This document shows, in pieces, positions 52,364 through 61,827 of a stretch of DNA of 64,000 nt (position 1 is its first letter; the number at the start of each line of letters is the position of its first letter). The stretch covers positions 372,001 to 436,000 of the forward strand of contig NZ_LNBY01000015.1 of the NCBI RefSeq assembly GCF_001542855.1. The letters run 5' to 3'. The notes below the pieces were generated by a model that was given only the letters and a program-made list of their open reading frames with translations, was not told the DNA's origin and made no database searches. The position numbers and the translations under genes are program-made. The DNA comes from Erythrobacter sp. AP23 (GTDB lineage: Bacteria; Pseudomonadota; Alphaproteobacteria; Sphingomonadales; Sphingomonadaceae).

Positions 52364-54675
52364 AGAGCGCCTTCCCATCGTTCCCGATGCCGACCTTTCG
52401 CTCGCTCAAGAGCCGGATCGCCGCGCTCTACGCCGCGCTGTTCGCGGTGGTGGCTGCGGTCCTCATGGTGCTGGTCAATTCGGGTATCGAACGGTTCGGC
52501 GAAGCCAGCGCAAGCCGGGATCTCGCCGCCAATGCCCGGGTGTTCGACGAGATCATCGATCTGCGAGCGAGGCAGATGCGCGCATCTGCCGATGTGCTCG
52601 CGCGCGACTTCGGCTTTCGCGAGGCGGTTGCGACGGGCGATGCGCCGACCATCGCCAGCGCGTTGCGATCGCTGCGCGACCGCTCGCAGGCGAGCGCAGC
52701 CTTCGTGGTCGGGCTCGACGGATCGCTGATCGGCGATGGCCAAACGGCTACGCCGCCGCTCGAGGCGATCTGGTACAATCTCGACGACGGAATCGAAAAG
52801 GGCACCTTACGCCTCGGCGGCGTGCTGGCCTTGGCGGCGGCATCGCCGATCGAAGCGCCGGAACTGATGGGCTGGCTGGTACTGGCAGCGCCCTTCGATG
52901 AAAGGGAAATGGCGCGCCTGGCGGAACTCGCCGCGGTCGAAACCGAAGCTGCCGTGCTCGGCGAGGCCAGTCTCACTCCGCTCCTCGCCGATGCGGGGCT
53001 TGGCGAAATCGTCGAGGCGGACGATCCTGCGCGCAACCTGTATCATGTGAGCGCATTGCCGAGCCTGCAGGAAGGCATCGAACCGCGTCTCGTTCTGCGC
53101 CATTCGATGGCGGGGGCGCTCGCGGAATATGCGAGGCTCAAATACGTGCTGGCCGGCGTTGCGCTGGCGGGTCTCGCGCTCATGGTGGGGCTTGGCTGGC
53201 GTATCGCACGCGGTATCACCGGGCCGCTGTCCACGCTCGACGAAGCCATGCGCCGCTTCGGGAAGGGCGAGGAGACTGTGGTACGCGTCGAGACCGAGGA
53301 CGAGGTCGGGCGGCTTGCCTCCAGCTTCAATTCGATGTTTGCGGCAATCGCGGAGCGGGAGCGCCAGATCGTCCATGTCGGCCTGCATGACGAATTGACC
53401 GACCTGCCCAATCGGAAGCTGTTCGCCGAACAACTCGACCAGGCTCTGGCAAGGCGTGACGATCGCGAGCGCGTGCTGGTCGCCTATTGCGACCTCGACG
53501 ATTTCAAGCTGGTCAACGATACGCTGGGCCATCCGGCCGGCGATACGCTGCTGCGTAAGGTCGCCGAAGGCTTGACCGCCGATCTCGGCAAGGCGCTGAT
53601 CGCGCGGCTGGGGGGCGACGAGTTTGCAGTGCTCGTGGTGGTCGATGACGATCAGGCCAGTCTGCTGCCTATCGCCCGTCGCATACAGGAAAGTTTCGAC
53701 CGTCAGGTCGATCTCGATGGCTACACCGCCTTGTGTTCGGCCAGCGTTGGTATCGCCGTGGCCCCGGGCGACGGCGAGAACGGGACCGATCTGCTCAAGC
53801 ATGCCGACCTGGCCCTTTATCGCGCCAAGCGCGAGGGCAAGTCGTCCTTCCACTTCTTCGAGCCGATGCTCGATCAGGAAGCCCGCCGGCGGCGCGAACT
53901 CGAACTCGAACTGCGCCTGGCGATCAAGAACGGCGAATTCGAACTCTATTTCCAGCCGCTCTACAGTCTGGCCCAGGAGAAGCTTCAGGGCTTCGAGGCC
54001 CTGATCCGCTGGAACCACCCGACGCGAGGCCTCGTCAACCCGGCCGAATTCATCCCTCTTGCCGAGGAAACCGGGCTAATCCTGCAGATCGGCGAATGGG
54101 TCGTGCGCGAAGGCTGCCGCGCGGCGCTCGCCTGGCCCGAAGCCCTGTCGATCGCCATCAATATCTCACCCAGGCAGTTCGCCGCGCCGGGACTGGCAGC
54201 TACCATCATGCAGGCACTCGCCGATTCCGGCCTGCAGCCGGAGCGGCTCGAGCTGGAAATCACGGAAAGCGTTTTCATCGCCGACATCGAAAAGACGCTC
54301 GGTACCCTCCACGAGCTGCGCGACCTGGGCGTGCGTATTGCACTGGACGATTTCGGCACGGGCTATTCTTCGCTCAGCTACCTGCGCAGCTTCCCCTTCG
54401 ACAAGGTGAAGATCGACCAGACCTTCGTGCGCGACCTGAACGACAAGGGCAACAACGCCCATGCGGTCATCCGCGCGATCACGACGCTCGCTTCGGCGCT
54501 GGGGATGGATACGCTGGCCGAGGGTGTCGAAAACCTGGAGCAACGCGAAATCCTGCGCCGCGAAGGGTGCGAATTCATCCAGGGCTATCTGCTCAGTCGT
54601 CCGGTTCCGGCTCACGAATTGGCCCTGCTGATCGGCACGGAGGAGATGGAGGGCCTCGCCGGCGTGGTGGTTTGA
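52360..54675 (+). CDS. Membrane GGDEF-EAL protein with HAMP
   Basis: A 771-residue protein: membrane helix at about 20-42, a periplasmic sensor of about 220 residues, second helix near 260-280, HAMP (RGITGPLSTLDEAMRRFGKGEE), GGDEF (RLGGDEFAVLV) and EAL (LQGFEALIRWNHP, DDFGTGYSSLSYL, KIDQTFV). Both active sites look intact; the RxxD inhibition site is not seen. It can make and break c-di-GMP. Its GTG overlaps the cupredoxin-like gene's stop, so a periplasmic copper or redox signal is a natural guess. Confidence 0.9.
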   Translation: MKSAFPSFPMPTFRSLKSRIAALYAALFAVVAAVLMVLVNSGIERFGEASASRDLAANARVFDEIIDLRARQMRASADVLARDFGFREAVATGDAPTIASALRSLRDRSQASAAFVVGLDGSLIGDGQTATPPLEAIWYNLDDGIEKGTLRLGGVLALAAASPIEAPELMGWLVLAAPFDEREMARLAELAAVETEAAVLGEASLTPLLADAGLGEIVEADDPARNLYHVSALPSLQEGIEPRLVLRHSMAGALAEYARLKYVLAGVALAGLALMVGLGWRIARGITGPLSTLDEAMRRFGKGEETVVRVETEDEVGRLASSFNSMFAAIAERERQIVHVGLHDELTDLPNRKLFAEQLDQALARRDDRERVLVAYCDLDDFKLVNDTLGHPAGDTLLRKVAEGLTADLGKALIARLGGDEFAVLVVVDDDQASLLPIARRIQESFDRQVDLDGYTALCSASVGIAVAPGDGENGTDLLKHADLALYRAKREGKSSFHFFEPMLDQEARRRRELELELRLAIKNGEFELYFQPLYSLAQEKLQGFEALIRWNHPTRGLVNPAEFIPLAEETGLILQIGEWVVREGCRAALAWPEALSIAINISPRQFAAPGLAATIMQALADSGLQPERLELEITESVFIADIEKTLGTLHELRDLGVRIALDDFGTGYSSLSYLRSFPFDKVKIDQTFVRDLNDKGNNAHAVIRAITTLASALGMDTLAEGVENLEQREILRREGCEFIQGYLLSRPVPAHELALLIGTEEMEGLAGVVV

Positions 54676-54780
54676 AACGGCGACCGCATGCGTATTCATG
54701 CGCTCCTCGCGGGGCCGCGCCTTGACACTTGCCGCGGTATGGCGCGGAACTCATCGCTTCCCCCGGGATAGAGAAGAGCG

Positions 54781-57561
54781 ATGGCCGAGACGAATATCGA
54801 ACCGACACTGGCGAGCCTGAGCGAGCGCCTGAGGGTACTGCACCGCCAGACGCGGGAAACTCCGCTGTTCAATCCCGTGTTCCAGCTCTCGCTCGATATC
54901 TCGCGCAAACTCGAAAGCGGCGAGCTGGGAATTGCGGCGCTGGCCGGGCTGGTGGACGAGCTCGAGGCGCAATCGCTCGATGCGCGGGCCATGAGATTGC
55001 GTACTCTGCTCGCGCCCCGCAAGGCGGAGGAAAGGCTGGCGGCGCTGGCCGAGACGGGCGATGACTTCGAGCGGTTCCGCACCCAATGGGAACACCCGCA
55101 CATGCATGCGGTCTTTACCGCCCACCCGACTTTCCTGCTGTCGCCACAGCAGAGCGAGGCGGTGGCGGGAGCGGTCGCCGAGGGCGGCGAGGCCGAGACG
55201 GACGGGGAAAGGCAAAAGCCAGACATCACGCTGCGTTACGAGCATGACCGCGCCATGGCGGCGCTCGCCAATGCCCAGGAGGCACGCGATCGCATCGTGA
55301 GCGCCGTGCTGCGCGAAGCGCAGAAGGCCTACCCCGATCGCTGGACCGAATTGCAGCCGCTGCCGTTCCGTTTCGCCAGCTGGGTCGGCTACGACATGGA
55401 TGGGCGTACCGATATCAAATGGTACACTTCGATCGCGTTCCGGCTTGCCGAGAAAGCGGAACGGCTGGGTCGTTACGCGGCATCGCTGGAAGCGATCGAT
55501 TCCTCGCATGCGCTGGTCGCGACCTTGCGGGCGGCGCAGGACCGTGCGCAGCGCAGCGCGGAGGAATTCGCCGGAGACCTGTCCGACCCGAAGGACCTGT
55601 CGCAAGCGGCCAACCGCTTGACCGCAGATCACTCCGACAAGCTGCTCTCGCTCGCTCCGCTGATCGACTGTCTCGAAAGCGAGGCCGCCGAAAGCGACAG
55701 CGATCGGGCGATTGCGCTGCGCACGCTGGTCGCCGCCATGCGTGCGGACGGGCTGGGCATGGGCTGGATCCATTTCCGCGTGAACGCCAAGCAATTGCAC
55801 AACGCCATTCGCACGCGGCTCGGCGATGCGGCGGATATCGATCTATCCAGTCGCGGCGCGATCGCCGCGCTGCGCGAGCTTCTCGCGAATGTCGCGCCGC
55901 AGAGCGCGAATTTTGCCAGCCTCGCGGTCGAGAGCTCGACCGCCGTGCGTCAGTTCCTCGCGATGGCGCAGATACTCAAGCACATCGATTCCGATGCGCC
56001 GATCCGCATGCTGGTGGCGGAATGCGAACAGCCCTCCACCGTTCTTGCCGCGCTCTATTTCGCGAAGCTCTTCGGGATCGCCGACAAGGTCGACGTATCG
56101 CCCCTGTTCGAAACCGAAACCGCGCTCGAACATGGCGGCCGCTTCCTCGACCTGTTGCTCGCCGAACCGGACTACCAGGCCTATGCCAGGGAGCGCGGAC
56201 GCGTGGCCATCCAGACGGGTTTCTCGGACGCGGGTCGCTTCGTCGGCCAGATCCCCGCGAGCCTTGCCATCGAACGTCTTCAGGGCCGGCTGGCGGAGGC
56301 GATGAGTGCTAACGGCCTCACCGATGTCGCGGCGTTGATCTTCGACACGCATGGCGAGGGGATGGGCCGTGGCGCGCATCCCTCGAGCTTCGAGGATCGG
56401 ATCGAGTGGGCGCTCAGTCCATGGGCCCAGCGACGTTTCGCCCGTGCCAGCATCATGCTGGAGCCCGAGGCGAGCTTCCAGGGCGGCGATGGCTACCTTC
56501 TCTTCGCGACGCCGCAGATCGCGCTCGCGACGCTGACGCAGATCGTGACCTACAGTCCGGCGCATACCGATGCCGATGTTCCCACCGATCCCTTCTATCG
56601 GCGGACCGACCTCAGCCTCGATTTCTACCGCGCGATCAAGGATCACCAGCGCGAGCATCTAGAGAGCCGCACCTACAGCCGTGCGATCACCGCCTTCGGC
56701 CTCGGCCTGCTCAACGAAACGGGCAGCCGCAAGTCTCGCCGCCAGAGCGACATCAATGCCGATCGCGAGATGAGCCTGCGGCAGATCCGCGCGATCCCGC
56801 ACAATGCGATTCTCCAGCAGCTCGGATATCCGGTCAACATCATCGCAGGGGTGGGCAGCGCGGCGGAAAGCAATATCGAAGAGATCGGCGCGCTGCTTTC
56901 CGAAAGCCCGCGTGGGCGACAGATCATGCGGCTGGTTCGCGCCTCCAATGCGCTTGCCAGCATCAAGACCGTCGCCGCCTTCGGCGAGCTGTTCAATTCG
57001 GCCTATTGGGCAAGCCGCCCCTATCGCGGCACGGAACCGCACCTGGCGCAAGCCTGCGAGGCACTCGCGGAATATCTTATCAAGGACGACCGCAACGGCG
57101 TGTTCCGCCGCCTTGCCTCGCGCTTGCGGGTCGATGCCTTGAAGCTCCACCGATTGTTCGACCTGGTGCCCGACGACGAACCGCATCCCGAGCGCGAAAG
57201 CGTCCGCCGGGCGATCGGCGTGTTGCAAGCGGTGCGGCTTGCCTTGCTCCAGCACATGTTCCTCAAGGTCGTCTCGGTGCCGGCTTTTAGCCGCGCCAAC
57301 GATATCAGCCGCACCGACGTGCTCGAGATGGTCTTTACGCTGCGAGTCGACGAAGCGCTGGCCCAGTTGCGGCGCGCCTTCCCGACGAGTTTCCCGCGCA
57401 AGGGCGATTTTGCTCTCGACGAGGCCGGTGAGTATCCGGTTGGTGCGGGCGAAGGCTATGCCGCGATCCGCGAGAACTACATCGACCCGATCGAGCAAGC
57501 CTATGCGTTGTGTCTACGTATCTCGACTGCCATCGCCAATGAGTTCGGCGCACACGGCTGA
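54781..57561 (+). CDS. PEP carboxylase homologue with altered catalytic motifs
   Basis: A 926-residue protein, clearly PEPC-related by length and by FTAHPT, SWVGYDMDG, FRVNAKQLH, GFSDAGRFVG, HGEGMGRGAHP and TGSRKSRR. But the standard forms are FTAHPTE, GGDRDGNP, GYSDSAKDAG, HGRGGSIGRGG and GSRPAKR. The first Arg of the glycine loop is Glu here, with two residues deleted; the Lys of GYSDxxKD is Arg; the C-terminal NTG is AHG. It may not fix bicarbonate. A divergent anaplerotic enzyme is also possible. GAGAAGAG precedes the ATG. Confidence 0.75.
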   Translation: MAETNIEPTLASLSERLRVLHRQTRETPLFNPVFQLSLDISRKLESGELGIAALAGLVDELEAQSLDARAMRLRTLLAPRKAEERLAALAETGDDFERFRTQWEHPHMHAVFTAHPTFLLSPQQSEAVAGAVAEGGEAETDGERQKPDITLRYEHDRAMAALANAQEARDRIVSAVLREAQKAYPDRWTELQPLPFRFASWVGYDMDGRTDIKWYTSIAFRLAEKAERLGRYAASLEAIDSSHALVATLRAAQDRAQRSAEEFAGDLSDPKDLSQAANRLTADHSDKLLSLAPLIDCLESEAAESDSDRAIALRTLVAAMRADGLGMGWIHFRVNAKQLHNAIRTRLGDAADIDLSSRGAIAALRELLANVAPQSANFASLAVESSTAVRQFLAMAQILKHIDSDAPIRMLVAECEQPSTVLAALYFAKLFGIADKVDVSPLFETETALEHGGRFLDLLLAEPDYQAYARERGRVAIQTGFSDAGRFVGQIPASLAIERLQGRLAEAMSANGLTDVAALIFDTHGEGMGRGAHPSSFEDRIEWALSPWAQRRFARASIMLEPEASFQGGDGYLLFATPQIALATLTQIVTYSPAHTDADVPTDPFYRRTDLSLDFYRAIKDHQREHLESRTYSRAITAFGLGLLNETGSRKSRRQSDINADREMSLRQIRAIPHNAILQQLGYPVNIIAGVGSAAESNIEEIGALLSESPRGRQIMRLVRASNALASIKTVAAFGELFNSAYWASRPYRGTEPHLAQACEALAEYLIKDDRNGVFRRLASRLRVDALKLHRLFDLVPDDEPHPERESVRRAIGVLQAVRLALLQHMFLKVVSVPAFSRANDISRTDVLEMVFTLRVDEALAQLRRAFPTSFPRKGDFALDEAGEYPVGAGEGYAAIRENYIDPIEQAYALCLRISTAIANEFGAHG

Positions 57562-57618
57562 TTGAATTTCCCGCGATTCCAGCGCAGTATCCCCCGGGAT
57601 CATTCGGGGGGTGCGATC

Positions 57619-58965
57619 ATGGAAAATTTCCTGCTCGGTGTGGGCGCCACGTTGTTGGCGCTGGGCGTGTTAGGCTATCTCGGCTTCAGGCTGTTCCGTC
57701 GCGGGCCGCTGACCTTCGCCATCGACGGTTTCTACACGCATGTCGTCGACGGGGATGTCGGCCCGTTCATCCGCGATGTGCAGGCCGACGTGCCCGATGC
57801 CGAGATATGCCGCCTGGACGATCGCATGTCGTGCTCCATTCGCGATGCGGTGCAGTGTCATAATCAGGCCGGCCGGCCCGACTGCAACGTTCTGCTGCTC
57901 TCGGGCGGTGGTCAGTGGGGCGCTTATGGCGCTGGCCTGTTCGATACGCTCAGCCGCAACAGCGGCAACGATCTTGCGCTCCCCGATATCGGAGTGATCA
58001 CCGGCATCTCGACCGGTTCGCTCCAGGCGCTGATGCTGATGGTAGCGCTCGATCCAAAGCAGACACCCGATATGCGCCGCTTGGCGCTCAAACGACTGGT
58101 GTGGGGCTATTCGCCCGAACGCGAGAGCGATGTCGTAAGGCACACCAAGATGATCGGTGTCCCGATCTTCGGATCTGCCGCAGGTACCGCGCCCCTGCGC
58201 AAGCGGATCGTGGAAGCGCTGATGCCCGATGGCGACGAGAGCCTCGTCACGGCTATCGGCCAGTCGAGTATCGAAGGCTTCGCCGGCTTCGTCGAAGCCG
58301 GGCGCGGTGTCTTCCGCTATGCCGATATCAAGGAACTGGTGAATGCCGCGCCCAATGCCGCGGCAGCGGCGCAGGCTCTGGCTGCGGCGACCATGGCGTC
58401 TTCCGCCATGCCCGTGTTCCACCAGCAGCTGCGCGTCGCCGGTAGCGACGGGAAACCGCTCGCGCTCTACGACGGCGGGGTCCGGCGCTCGGTCTTCTTC
58501 GACCGCGCGATGGCGGCGGTCGACCAGGAAGTGCGCGTGCAGATGAAGGGCCACGCGGTGGCAAAGGTGGCGGGCGGTGCATCGCAGGAAGCCATCGCCC
58601 AGGACTACGAGGCCACGGCGCCGACCGTTTACGTCGTGCGCAACGGCCCGACCGCGCGCAAAGATCAGATTTCGCTCAACTCGACGTCCGGCCCGCTCAA
58701 GAACGGGCAGCGCGGCTACGACCTGCTTGTCAATGAGAGCGAGATCGGCGCAATCGCCGGTCTAAGGCTCAACAATCCCTATGGCCGTATCATGCTGACC
58801 AGCGCGGATCGCTACGACACTTTCTGCAGCGAAGTGGGCGAGAATTTCAAGAAAGACGAAATGTTCAAACCCGCCTTCATGGCTCGCCTGCGCGACCTCG
58901 GCCGCCACAAGGCCGAACGCGCCGAGGGGCCATGGTGGCCGCTGAGCACGATAAAGCCGGTTTGA
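57619..58965 (+). CDS. Patatin-like phospholipase, membrane-anchored
   Basis: A 448-residue protein with one N-terminal membrane helix (LLGVGATLLALGVLGYLGF) and a patatin domain: oxyanion loop LSGGGQWGAYGAG, nucleophile GISTGS and Asp of the dyad in LYDGGVRRS. All catalytic residues are present, so it probably hydrolyses acyl esters, perhaps of phospholipids. ATG 57619 is chosen over TTG 57562 because it starts directly at the membrane helix. Confidence 0.85.
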   Translation: MENFLLGVGATLLALGVLGYLGFRLFRRGPLTFAIDGFYTHVVDGDVGPFIRDVQADVPDAEICRLDDRMSCSIRDAVQCHNQAGRPDCNVLLLSGGGQWGAYGAGLFDTLSRNSGNDLALPDIGVITGISTGSLQALMLMVALDPKQTPDMRRLALKRLVWGYSPERESDVVRHTKMIGVPIFGSAAGTAPLRKRIVEALMPDGDESLVTAIGQSSIEGFAGFVEAGRGVFRYADIKELVNAAPNAAAAAQALAAATMASSAMPVFHQQLRVAGSDGKPLALYDGGVRRSVFFDRAMAAVDQEVRVQMKGHAVAKVAGGASQEAIAQDYEATAPTVYVVRNGPTARKDQISLNSTSGPLKNGQRGYDLLVNESEIGAIAGLRLNNPYGRIMLTSADRYDTFCSEVGENFKKDEMFKPAFMARLRDLGRHKAERAEGPWWPLSTIKPV

Positions 58966-58990
58966 TAAATGTCCTACGACGGGGACTGTT

Positions 58991-59077
58991 TGGTGCGGTC
59001 GAGAAGACTCGAACTTCCACGGCCTTGCGGCCACAACGACCTCAACGTTGCGCGTCTACCAGTTCCGCCACGACCGC
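58991..59077 (-). tRNA. tRNA-Leu (anticodon GAG)
   Basis: An 87-base class II tRNA with acceptor stem GCGGTCG/CGACCGC (59077-59071 with 59001-58995), long variable arm, anticodon stem CAACG/CGTTG around the loop TTGAGGT, TTCGAGTC T-loop and encoded CCA at 58991-58993. It reads leucine CTC/CTT. Confidence 0.96.
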
Positions 59078-59189
59078 ACACAGTCAGCATCGGGAGCGAA
59101 TCCGTATTCGGAGGCTCCCGTCGGTAGGAGCGCGCCACTAGCAGCGAGGCTGCGGCCCCGCAAGCATCTTTATCGCAGGTTTGCGGACG

Positions 59190-60017
59190 CTAACGCGGTG
59201 CCCAGCCGATATCGGCGAAAACGGCCGATTTGGGCACGTCGGTTACGGCTTCGTTGATGGTCAGTTCCTCGCCCGGCGCGAGCGTGGACTGCGGTGGCTG
59301 GACCACCCAGCTATAGACCTGTCGCTCGCGCTGGTCGCGCAGCACGATCAGGATCGGCGGGATCGGCCGGGATTCGCGTGCGGTGTTCTTGACGATGATC
59401 CGCGCGCCGAAGAATTCGGTGCCATTGGGCAGCGTGCGGCGCTCCTGCTGCTCGACCGGGAACGACAATTCGAGATCGGGCTGCGCAGCACCGAACAGCG
59501 GGCGGGAGACCGGAACCCACTCGGGCAGGCCGACGGTGTTGACCGCCGCGATCGTGCCCAGTGCGATCGCCGCGAAAATCGCCGCGGCCCAGGTCCACAG
59601 CTTGGTGATGTTGCGGCGCGGCCGGAACGGCGGCGCATGGTCGAAGCGCGAAGGGCCGTCGCTCTCCTCCGGGGCAGGCGGAGGCGGCAGGTCGTCCTGC
59701 ACCTCGCCATAAGGCGGAGCGGTCTCGTCGAAATCGGGGCCCTCGCGGAACGGCGGTTCGCTTGCCGTGTCGTCGTAGCTAAAGCCCGGCTTTGCAGCCG
59801 GGTCGGGTGCCCCGGCAGCGGGCTTGGGCGACGTAGGCGGCGGCGGAGCGGCTGCGGGGACCGGCACCGCTGCGGCGGCCGCGATCCGCTCGGCATCCGG
59901 GCCTTCTTGGAACCAGCTATGCTTGCACTTCGCGCAGCGCACGGTGCGCCCGTCGATTCCGATGGCGCTGTCGGGCACGACATAGCGCGTGGAACAGGCG
60001 GGGCAGGCGATGATCAT
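59190..60017 (-). CDS. Zinc-ribbon (MJ0042) / DUF3426 protein
   Basis: A 275-residue protein. It starts with the MJ0042 zinc ribbon MIIACPACSTRYVVPDSAI...VRCAKCKHSW (two C-x2-C knuckles), followed by a Pro/Ala-rich disordered part of about 90 residues, one membrane helix (TWAAAIFAAIALGTIAAVN) and a C-terminal DUF3426-type domain that would lie in the periplasm. Such genes commonly sit divergent from ftsE in this order. Role unknown. Confidence 0.85.
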   Translation of the reverse strand: MIIACPACSTRYVVPDSAIGIDGRTVRCAKCKHSWFQEGPDAERIAAAAAVPVPAAAPPPPTSPKPAAGAPDPAAKPGFSYDDTASEPPFREGPDFDETAPPYGEVQDDLPPPPAPEESDGPSRFDHAPPFRPRRNITKLWTWAAAIFAAIALGTIAAVNTVGLPEWVPVSRPLFGAAQPDLELSFPVEQQERRTLPNGTEFFGARIIVKNTARESRPIPPILIVLRDQRERQVYSWVVQPPQSTLAPGEELTINEAVTDVPKSAVFADIGWAPR

Positions 60018-60172
60018 GGTGACCCGAGGCCTTAGGACGCCATGCGAATCACGACAAGCGACAGTCCTGTTCGCAAACCCCGGAGGCGGCTTTTTTCCAC
60101 ATGCAAGCGCGGTTATAGGCGGTTCGAGACGATGACGGGCGTTCCTTTCCTCTTTATCGAACGGGCCGGGCG

Positions 60173-60898
60173 ATGAGCGTGCCCGAGGACGAGATCGTCC
60201 AGTTCGACAATGTCGGATTGCGCTACGGCACCGATCGCGAGGTTCTCTCGAATGTTTCCTTCACGCTCTATCCGGGCCGTTTCTACTTTCTCACGGGGGC
60301 AAGCGGGGCGGGCAAGACAACACTCCTGAAACTGCTCTACCTCGCCCAGCGCCCCTCGCGCGGGGCGATCCGCATGTTCGGGACCGATGTCATCACGCTC
60401 CCGCGCGAGCGCCTTCCGGCCTATCGGCGCCGGATGGGGGTCGTGTTCCAGGACTTCCGACTGGTCGATCACCTTTCGGCCTTCGACAATATCGCGCTGC
60501 CGCTGCGCGTTTCGGGCGTGCGCGAGGCGGACTTGCTGGGGCCGGTTACGGACATGCTCGAATGGGTCGGGCTCGCGCATCGTGCCGGCGCGCGTCCCGC
60601 TACCTTGTCGGGCGGCGAACAGCAGCGCGTCGCTATTGCGCGCGCGGTCATCGGTCGACCCGACATGCTGGTGGCCGACGAACCGACGGGCAATGTCGAC
60701 CCTGAAATGGCGCTCAAGCTGATCCGCCTGTTCGAGGCGCTCAACCGGCTCGGCACGACCGTCGTGGTGGCGACTCACGATGTGCACTTGCTGCGCAAGG
60801 TGCCCGATTCACTCATCATGCGGCTCGACAAGGGGCGGCTGTCCGACCCGACCGGCGCATTGCGTTATCCGCCGCGGCGGGTGGGGGCGGGCGAATGA
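60173..60898 (+). CDS. ftsE: Cell-division ATP-binding protein FtsE
   Basis: A 241-residue ABC ATPase that with FtsX transmits cytoplasmic division signals to periplasmic peptidoglycan hydrolases. Walker A GASGAGKTT, signature LSGGEQQRVA, Walker B MLVADEPTGNVD and H-loop VATHD are complete. The ATGA overlap with ftsX is the standard arrangement. Confidence 0.95.
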   Translation: MSVPEDEIVQFDNVGLRYGTDREVLSNVSFTLYPGRFYFLTGASGAGKTTLLKLLYLAQRPSRGAIRMFGTDVITLPRERLPAYRRRMGVVFQDFRLVDHLSAFDNIALPLRVSGVREADLLGPVTDMLEWVGLAHRAGARPATLSGGEQQRVAIARAVIGRPDMLVADEPTGNVDPEMALKLIRLFEALNRLGTTVVVATHDVHLLRKVPDSLIMRLDKGRLSDPTGALRYPPRRVGAGE

Positions 60899-61827
60899 AG
60901 AAGCCCCCGGTCCTCGCCCGCGCCGCGGAGCGCGGTTTGTCGCCTTTCAGCGGACGCCGCGCCGCGCATCTGCTGCCTCAGGCGCGGCTGGGCGGGCCGA
61001 TGCCCTGGGTGATCGCGATCATGGTCGCGATCACGGTGCTGGCGGCGGGCGGTGGGCTCGCGCTGGACAACCTTGCCGACCGCGCGCGCGGCGAACTCGC
61101 AGGCAGCGCCACGGTGCAGATCGTCGAAGCCGACCCGCAACTTCGTGCCCGGCAGGCCGAAGCCGCAGCCACGATCCTGGTGCAGGATCCGGAGGTCGCC
61201 GGGCTCTCGATAGTGCCGCAGGAGGCGGTGGAGCAACTGCTCGAACCCTGGCTGGGCACCGATGATCTCGAAGACGCGGTGCCAATCCCCGCGCTGATCG
61301 ACCTGCGGCTGCGCGACGGGGCGGACGAGGCGACGCTACAGCGGCTGCGCAGCCTGCTTGCCGATCGTGCCCCTGCTGCGCGGATCGACGCGCAGGCTCA
61401 GTGGCTCGCGCCCGTACTGTCCGCGCTGTCGGCCCTCGGCTGGATGGCTGTGGGACTGATCGCCCTGCTGGCTTTCACCGGTGCGGCGGCGGTCTGGCTT
61501 GCGGCGCGCAATGCGCTGGGCACCAATCGCGACACGATCGAGATCGTTCATCTGCTCGGCGGCAGTGACGACCAGATCGCGCGCGTGTTCCAGCGCTCGA
61601 TCCTGACCGACGCGCTGGCCGGCGGCGTGTTGGGCCTGCTGATCGGCATGGCGGCGGTGTGGCTGATGGGCGCCCAATTTTCGGCACTCGATTCCGGGTT
61701 GGTTTCGGGTGGTGGGCTCGAAAATACCGATTGGCTGGTCTTGGCGCTTGTTCCCGTGGGGGCGGTTGTTCTAGCGGTCTATACGGCGCGCTTTACCGTG
61801 CTCGCGTCGCTCAGGAAAATGCTGTGA
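60895..61827 (+). CDS. ftsX: Cell-division protein FtsX
   Basis: A 310-residue membrane protein with four helices: one at about 37-57, a periplasmic loop of about 110 residues, then three near the C-terminus. EIVHLLGGSDDQIARVFQRSIL is the conserved FtsX stretch before the last helices. It follows ftsE with a four-base overlap and leads into the DUF218 gene with another. Confidence 0.92.
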   Translation: MKKPPVLARAAERGLSPFSGRRAAHLLPQARLGGPMPWVIAIMVAITVLAAGGGLALDNLADRARGELAGSATVQIVEADPQLRARQAEAAATILVQDPEVAGLSIVPQEAVEQLLEPWLGTDDLEDAVPIPALIDLRLRDGADEATLQRLRSLLADRAPAARIDAQAQWLAPVLSALSALGWMAVGLIALLAFTGAAAVWLAARNALGTNRDTIEIVHLLGGSDDQIARVFQRSILTDALAGGVLGLLIGMAAVWLMGAQFSALDSGLVSGGGLENTDWLVLALVPVGAVVLAVYTARFTVLASLRKML

